Origin: Saprospiraceae bacterium
GTDB taxonomy: Bacteria; Bacteroidota; Bacteroidia; Chitinophagales; Saprospiraceae
Assembly: GCA_020631235.1 (NCBI GenBank)
Contig: JAHDHQ010000002.1
Coordinates: forward strand, 263,675 to 327,674
Direction of reading: 5' to 3'
DNA length: 64,000 bases
The notes beneath the pieces were generated by a model. The model was not told where the DNA came from. It did not search any database and saw only the letters and a list, made by a program, of their open reading frames with translations. The translations under genes were made by a program, and so were the position numbers. Below are positions 14,101 to 23,100 of the stretch, piece after piece. Numbering within the stretch: position 1 is the first letter of the stretch; every line of letters starts with the position of its first letter.

Positions 14101-17100
14101 TGAAATATCACTTTCTTTATTTACTTCGCATAAAAGCACATTAGGCTCTGTAATAGTAACACTGCAAATGACTTCACAATCTTCCGCATCTGTAACTGTT
14201 ACTAAATAATCACCGGCTACAAAATTACTTACTGAGTTAGTTGTAGCTCCATTAGACCAATTATAAGTATATGGACTTGTTCCTCCTGTTGCAACAACTG
14301 TAGCTTCACCATCAGATAAGCTATGGCAAGTAACATGACTTACATCTGTGATACTACACGTTAAATCTTCAGGGTTAGAGATCACCCACGAACAAACAGT
14401 TTCACAACCATTTGCATCTGTTACAGTAACCATATGCAATCCTGCCGATAAACTGACTGCTGTTTTTGTCAATTCTAAGTTATCCCATAAATAATTATAA
14501 GGTGCCGTTCCACCTGTAGGAATAACCGTTGCAGAACCGTTTTCTAGACCACAAGTAGCCGGTTCAACTTCAGTAATTACACAAGTTAACTCTAGTGGCT
14601 CTTTTAATTCAACTTCGCAAGTTGATTGGCACCCGTTTTCATCTTGTACAGTTACCGTGTGAATACCTGCGTTCAATCCGTCAAAATATGTTCCTATCTG
14701 GAATGGAGATCCATCTACACTGAACTCGAGAATACCAGTACCTCCTTGAGCATCGACAGTAATATTCCCTGTAGATTCTCCAAAGCAAAGAGGATCATTA
14801 CTTTCAACAACCTTACATTCTATTGGTTTTGGTTCAAGTATATCGAAAGTACACTCTGTTTTACAACCGTCCATATCTGTGACAATCACACTATTCTTTC
14901 CTCCAGCCAGATTAACTGCTGTAGAAGTGGTTTCTCCTGATGTCCATTCAAAAGTATAGTTAGGTGTTCCACCCATAACGCTTACTGTAGCACTGGCATC
15001 TTTTTCTCCATAACAACTGATATCGCTATTTACTAATACTTCACAAATAAGTGCTGGAGCTTCTAGAATTTCTGTTTGACAAACAACAGTACAGCCAACT
15101 TTATCAGTTATGGTTACAGAGTAAACGCCACCACTTAATTCTTCTATTCCTTCATTGGTATTACCATTAGACCATAAAAAGGTGTATTCTGGCGAACCGC
15201 CTTGAACCTCAACTCCTACTCTACCATCTTTAGCACCATTACAGCTTACATCTCTCTTTTTAACTATTTCACAAGTAAGCGGTGGAAGGCTTGTTATTTC
15301 GACCGAGCATATTACTTCACATCCATTTGCATCCGTGACTGTCACAGTGTGAATACCACTACTTAAGGCAATGGCTTCATCTTTATCTTCCAAATTATCC
15401 CACAGGATTGTATAAGGACCTGTTCCCCCCTCAAATTTTACTTGAGCACTTCCATTATTCATTTCACAAGAAGCTGGAATGAGTTCGTAAGCATCACAAA
15501 TCAAAGGCTTTGGCTCAGTGAGACTTGCAGAACATGTTGTTTCACATCCATTGTCATCTATAATGGTTATGGTATACTCTCCTGCTGGAAGATCAGAAAA
15601 CAAACCTCCCGGCTGGTATGGCGAACCATTTATGCTATACAATAATGTACCAGTACCTCCAGCTGCTTCAGCTTCTATCCAACCGTTTGCATCACCAAAG
15701 CAAAGTGGATTGCTGGTTTCATTAATACGACACTCTAATTCTTTCGGTTCCACTAACTCTATAGAACAAGCTACTTTACAGCCATTTAAATCAGTAATGG
15801 TTACACCATTTTTTCCTGCTGCTAAATTAACGGCTGTTGCTGTTGTTTCACCTGATTCCCATACATAGGTGTAATTAGGAGTACCACCCATAACCACTAC
15901 TGTAGCACTTCCATCTTTTTCACCAGCACAGCTTATTCCACTTTCAAAATTAACTTCACAAACTAATTCCGTTGGTTCCTCTATTTCTATCATACACATA
16001 GTTGTACATCCATCACTATCAGTAATGGTTACTGAATGTGTACCTCCATCTAAATTGTTAACTGTTGCTGTAGTTTCTCCATTACTCCAAAGATAAGTAT
16101 AAGGGCTCGTGCCTCCCACGGCGAGCACACTAGCGCTACCATTAGAATCACCATTACAAAGAACATCGTTATTCTTAGTAGCCTGACAAGTCAATCCTGT
16201 TGCTGTCATAATCACTACTGAACAAGAAGTTTCGCATCCTTCTCCATCGGTAACTGTGACCATATGCACACCGCTGCTTAAGGCTATTGCTTGAGCAGTA
16301 GTTTCTAAGTTATCCCACTCATAGGTGTAACTTCCATCACCTCCTACTGCTGTTACAGTAGCCATTCCATTTGCCATTCCACAAGAGGCTGGACTATCTT
16401 CTACGATACTACAAGTAAAATCATCCGGATCAGTAAGCGTAGCTGAACAAACATTAGTACAGCCATTTGCATCTTTAACCATTACGGTATAATCTCCAGC
16501 TGGCAAATCAATAAATGTGCTTCCAGGTTGATAAGGTCCTCCATTCAAGCTGTATTCCACAACTCCTGTACCACCAGTGGCATCCACGCTTAAGCTACCT
16601 GTTGCAGATCCTGGACATGCGGGGTTTACAACAGTAGGAATAGCGCAAACTAATTCTGCTGGATCTATGATATCAATCGTACATGTTTGTGTACAATTAT
16701 TTCCGTCTGTAATTGTAACTGAATTTAGACCAGATACAAGATTTACAGCGGTGGTTGTCGTTTCTCCCGTGCTCCATAAGATAGAATATCCTCCGAAACC
16801 TCCACCAGCTGTCACTGTAGCTGAACCATCTGATAGTCCATTACAACTAATGTCATTTTCTTTCACCAAGCCACATGTTAAAGGTGATGGCTCAGCCAAA
16901 GTAATGCTACAAATAGTTTCGGTATTATCAGCATCCGTGATAGTAACCGTATGAGGTCCTGCCGATAAACCTGTAGCCATATCGGTGTTTGCTCCATTTG
17001 ACCAAGCATAGGTATAAGGAAGTGACCCTCCTGATCCCACGACCGTGGCTGTCCCGCTTGTACCGCCATTACATAATACATCTGTTCCAGAAATTGTACA

Positions 17101-20100
17101 TTCTAGAGGTGAACAGAGGTTCGGGGCATCATAAGTATCAGTATCACTGCATTCACTTAAACATGTAAAGAATGCTGTAATAGGTAGATCAGTTGCTCCA
17201 TTGGCTAGCAAGCCTTGAAGCACAAAAGTTTCTGAACCAGAACCATCGATTAGAAATGTTTGACTATTTAAATTGATAGGACAATTAGGGTTATTAGAAT
17301 AACTAATAGTTACTGACAAATCATATGTACCAGTACTAGGATTACAATCTCCTACAAGCACATTGCTAATTACTAAATCGCATGGTGCTACCGTTATAAC
17401 TGCATTATCTTCATCATCTTCACTTTGATCTCCATCATCATTATTTTCCTCAGAATCTACATCTGGTTGATCACTAGCTAATATTTCGGCGACATTGGAA
17501 ATCGTACCAGAAGAAGTAATCTCAGCTAAAATACATAAGGTATCAGTTGTTCCATTTTCAATTATGCCAACATCCCAAATACCTGTTCCATCAGAGTATG
17601 TCCCTGTAGATTTAGTGTAGGAAACATAACTAACCTCCGTTGGTAGATTGTCAAATACTTCAACACCATTTGCATCCATGGCAAAGGTATCCGGAGCCAT
17701 TGTTCTGTTGCTTACTACAATTTGATACTTTATGGTATCACCTAAAGAAACCATTGTAGCTGGTGTGACCCCGTCCATTTCAAAGACTGTTTTTTCAAGC
17801 TCTAGATCGATTGGACAATTTTCTTCTACTAATTGGAATTCGCAATAAGTGTAAGGATTGCCATCATGATCTAATCCTGATACTTCATAAACTCCTGCTG
17901 TAGTGGCTATTAATGTATCACTTGTTGCACCTGCTACATCGACGCCATCTAATTGCCATTGAAGGCTAGAGAAAATAGGAGGTACAATTAATGCTATTTC
18001 TTCATTGCCACAAATCGTCTGTGGGACTGTTACACAAGCATATGATTGGTCATCTTCCGAACCATCGCCATTTCCTGTCTCGGAATCCACGTCTAACTCA
18101 TTCATAGAGCTAACCTCTGTGCAGTTATAAAATGTTCCTTCTTCGTCTATTTCAACCAATATTTCGAGTGTGGCGGTATCGCCAGCAGCTAAATCACCGA
18201 CATTCCATACTGATGCCAGTGAATTGAAAAATCCTTGACTTGGAGTGGAGAATATAAATTGAGTATTTGAAGGCAATGTATCTGCCACTAAAATATCGCT
18301 GGCTGGGCCTGGACCCTTGTTGACTAACTGAAGTACATAACTAAATTGCTCACCGAGGGCACCTATGCTAATGCTTGCTGTTTTCTCCAATTCTAGATCT
18401 ACGCAAGACTGGTCTTCTTCGACTGTTTCGATGTGTAATCCTGGACATCCATTATTATCAACGAAAGATAAAGTATAAGTTACCGTACTATCTAAATTCA
18501 ATAAGGTTGGGTCTTCCAATGTTGCATCGTCTAAGCCTGCCGCTGGAGACCATATATAATCAGAAAATCCGGCTGGTCCATTTAATTGATATGAGTTATT
18601 AAGACACACTGCATTGGTCAACTCAGAAAACTCATAAGGATAAACTGTCACGGCCATAGTATCATAACTTTGACAATCTCCTCGGTTCGTTATTAATTGA
18701 TACTCTAACGTTTCTGTAGCACCAGAGTTATTTTGATAATAGAAAATCGGATTTGCAATATTAACATCACTAAGTGCTGATATAGGAGCGGTTCCTAAGG
18801 CCGACCATTCGTAGGTATAAGCCGTAGAAGGTACAACTAGAAGTTCTGTGCTATCAATCGAACAGATGGTTGTATCAGCAGAAATGGCTTTCAGATTTAA
18901 ATCATTGATTATAACTAAATCTGGCATACATATGCAACTAGTCATGGTATCCAAACTCACAAGTAAGTTACATGCATTTCCTCCATCAATTAATATGGTT
19001 TCGCTAAGGCTAGAAGAGGCTCCATTGGCAATTCCCAAATCAAAGTCGAAAGTAGTAAGCAAAACATCAGATCCTGACACAGTGTTATTATTATCAGCAT
19101 CGGAATACACGTGAAAAACTAAACTGGTATCCATCGGAACATCCTCACCTATATTTTCAAAATTTACAGTATATCGAAGTTCTTCTTGATAAGGTTCTGT
19201 AGGCAAAGCACAAAGTGTCATATCTACGCTAGTAATATCGATTTGTGGTTTGACGGTTTCAAGATTAAACAAACCATCACCTGTAACCACTTGCACCAAA
19301 CAATCTTCTCCACTGGCTACACACTCCACATTATTAGGGCTTGTGGAATATAGTTCTAATGGATTAGACTCCCCACACATAGTCATCTGATCTGAAGCTA
19401 CCACTGCAAATTCAAAAAGCACCTCTTCTAACTCACCCAAATCAGTTGTAAGTTTCCATTTTAATTGGACTAAACCATTCAAATCATAGATATCTGGCTC
19501 ACCTGGAAGTGCGTTTTGAATATCGTTATATGACCCAGTTAAATAGGTAAATCCTTCTGGTAAAACGGCAGTTATAGAATCCATAGCTCCTGTCATTGCA
19601 TCGAATCCAGTAATCATCGACACTTCTACCATCGTCGAGTCTGCGATACATGGATTTATTTGTCCAAAATCAGCATCAAAAACTGTTTCGTATGGGATAG
19701 GCACGTCTTCTAACACGAGTTTTTCAGAAGAAGTAAATACATAATTATTAAAGGCTCCGCAGGCATTATACGCCCAACTAAAGAATCGTAATCTTCCTCC
19801 TGAGGTGGATTCACAACCTGTTTCTACGGTAAATCTAACTTTAGCTCTATTATAATTACCGCTAAGATCTGTAGCTCCTATCATCCCTTCATCCGTGAGG
19901 AGGTCATTTTGTTCACTTATATTTATTTGATAATTATTACCAAAAGTATTTACAGGATCATTGGCTGGCACAAAATAGCCTGAACCTATTGGATATTCTA
20001 TTTCAAAAGATCCGTTTAGATATTCAAAGCCATCAGGGATTCCGAATCTGAAATGAACATCATATAAATATCCTTTACCTCCACTTGAAAGTTCTAATTC

Positions 20101-23100
20101 GTACATTGCTTGCGAACATACTTCGGTGGACATTGGCTGCTGTAAAACTTTCATTTGTAGTTCGGCAGGCTGAGGCACCGCCACAAGAGCTGTTGTGGTT
20201 AAATCACATGGGTATTCTTCTATACCATTCGGGTAACCTGGACAGTTCCAACCTACATTAAGCATGATGGAATCAATGTCACAACTTGTATTTGTAGCAA
20301 ATATTTTAAAGTATCTCACTGCAGCTCCACCCACTGTTCCTAATTCATACAATCCATTTGACTGTTCTAATTTTGTATCTAAAGTAGTTTCTCCCGTATT
20401 AATATCGTAACTAGTCGAATAAATACTATCTATCGTTATTAGCCCGGATAGTTCTTCAGTATTTATAAATGAATGCAGGGCTGAATTGCTATTTGAGGCA
20501 TTGAATAAACGTACATCCCAGCAAACCTCTTTCGCTAGGGATTCTACTTCTTTTGGTAATGGATCAAGTTGTAAGTTAGCGGAATAAAATCTTGCCCAAG
20601 ACTGGTCAGATGAAGTTATCGGACAAACATCTTCAGCAAATCTTCCTTCTTCAAAACCGAATTCGTGAGTCCACGGCACAAACTGCTGGACACCGTCTGG
20701 AATTAAACAAGTAGGTGTAAAATAGGCATAGGTATATACTCTGTAGGCTTCGTCAAAACCTTCCCATCCTAGCGAATCTAAATGAGCTTTATGATCCATA
20801 ACAAGATCACCATTTACTAAAGACAAATGACTACTATTGAGATTTAGGTTTTCAGCAAAAGTAGACGCTCCGCTGCTTGAAGCAGGGTTTATATAATAAT
20901 ACACAGATCGCATGTATTTAAAATCATACCCTGGGATAGGTTCTAATATCGTTTTATTTGGGTAAAAGAAGGGTCTAAATTCGAACGGGAAAAAATTAGC
21001 ATATAATGAATTTCCTGTCCTGATATAATTATTTGTATAAATATGGGTAGTTACACAACCATTAAAATTACGGTCCACACCACCACCTTTAACTTTATAA
21101 CTTCCAAATAAAGTAAATCTATCTTTCAGCGAATTACATTGGAAAACTCTTCCAGTACTTGGATAAGGTTCATCACTAGCAAAAAAGCTGTTATTTGCAT
21201 CAACCACTTCCGGGTTAGATCCTACATCGTAGTTTACTTTGTTCAAGACATTTACTTTAATAGTATCTTTATCCTCAAAGACAAAATCAATTGGGATACC
21301 GCATCCAACAGCTCTTAACGAATTAGCGCACAAATCAAGCACCTCATTATTCCCTGCAGCAAATTGAAGATCATCAACCGTACAATTGTACCATATATCT
21401 TCATCATAATCATAAATTTCCACATTGGCTCCTACCCCTTCATAATTAGGATTATTCCAATTCAATGAAAAGTAAACATGCTCAAAATAAGGTAATGTAT
21501 CATCTGCTGGAGGCAATCCTTCTGTTGTAGATATAGATCCTATAGCTTCGATTAATAAAGTGTCACCCACCATTAGACGTCTTTGCTTTACTAGAGACGT
21601 GTCCATAACAGTGCCAGCAGCATCTGGCCTCGAATCATTGTTATTATCGGGTAAATCGTAATTATATCGAATCGTTTTAAAATCTTGAATTGTAATCCCT
21701 GTACATGGCGGACAACCACCTGGACAATGGGCTCTAATATTGTTTGTGAAGTCACAATTATTCATTTGAACTCTACAATCCGTACAAGTAGATGGATCAG
21801 GAACAAAGAAAAACTCATTGGTCACTTCTACAGGTGTGAAGCTACATTCTGGTTGCTCATTTACGCAATCTTTTTTAAGCTTAAATAGCAGCTCAGAACC
21901 AATAAAATTAAACCCTGCTAATCTAGGTCCATTAAACCTCAGCACCAAAGTATCTGAGGTCGTAAAATCGTTGTGATCGGTATATGAAATATAATCAGGT
22001 TCCCAAAGATCATTTTGTGGATCTCTCCAAATAAACTCCGAGGTATTTGCCGGATCACCATCCCAATCTAAACCTGGTCCAATAATGTATTTAAACTCAT
22101 AATAGCAATTGTTGCAAGAAGAATTCATCAGTGGATATGACACATCCCATCCAGTAACTGTGAATGTAGCACACGAGGTTTCGTCGGTGGCAATGTCCGT
22201 AGGTGTCTCAGTAACACCAGCAACGTATTCTCTCCGGTAAACCCAAGCACCATGATTCCCTTCTGCTTGCCTATATAACTGACAACCATCATAGTAACTT
22301 CGACTATAGATGTACATACCTTGCGTCTCTTCATAGGCTCCACAGACGTTATTGTCACAACATGAATATTGATCCCAACTCCAAAAAATAGTATCACCTA
22401 CATTAAGGATTATATCTGCAAGAACATCAACAACATATGAATGAGTCCCTAGTCCAAAACAATCGCCTGTTGCCGCTTTTTTCAAATCATTTTCTATGAT
22501 AGGTACTTCTGGTGTACCATTTTTACCAATTCTATATCGAATAGAAGCAGCATCAATCCTTGTTTCGTCTGACCATATGGTATGAAATCTATGACGAATT
22601 AAACTTGCTGGTGCATCTCCGATATTTGTTCCATAATAATACCTTGTCAATCCTTCTCCAAAACATGAAGTATAATCTTCTGTTCCGAATATATTTGTAG
22701 CTCTATTATAGACTAAATCTGGTAACAATATGTTGTAAGAAACACCTGCTGGAGTAAATTGATCTTCACAATATTCTCCACCACATCCCCATCTCGCATG
22801 GTGTCTAGATTCAGCAGGAACCGAACAATCTTTGATGGTTACGGTTTCCACAATCTCCATAAATTCTGTCCTATTTAGCTGTTCAGGATGTTCTTGAGCA
22901 TTAAATGTACCATCACTAATTTGAGCTGGATTTATGTTAGCAAATATAGTGTCACCTGTAGCCGCTAGTGTAGTGCTTAAACTAATGGTATCGCCACTTG
23001 TACTGATGTAAGAAAGATCATCCACACAAAAAGCATCAGGGTTAAACACAGAGTATATTTGAAATGAGTCCAAGGGACCATTTCCACCATTACTTACTGT

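Noticed and set aside
3665..17100. Regularly spaced direct repeats that could suggest a CRISPR array or satellite DNA
   Set aside because: The periods (about 228 and 453 bp) are far too long for CRISPR and keep the reading frame throughout; they encode protein domains.
11851..17100. Calling the 7184-aa protein SprB, a gliding adhesin
   Set aside because: The repeat type is shared by many Bacteroidota surface proteins, no gliding genes are present in the window, and the overall architecture with DUF11 and SdrD-B-like units differs.
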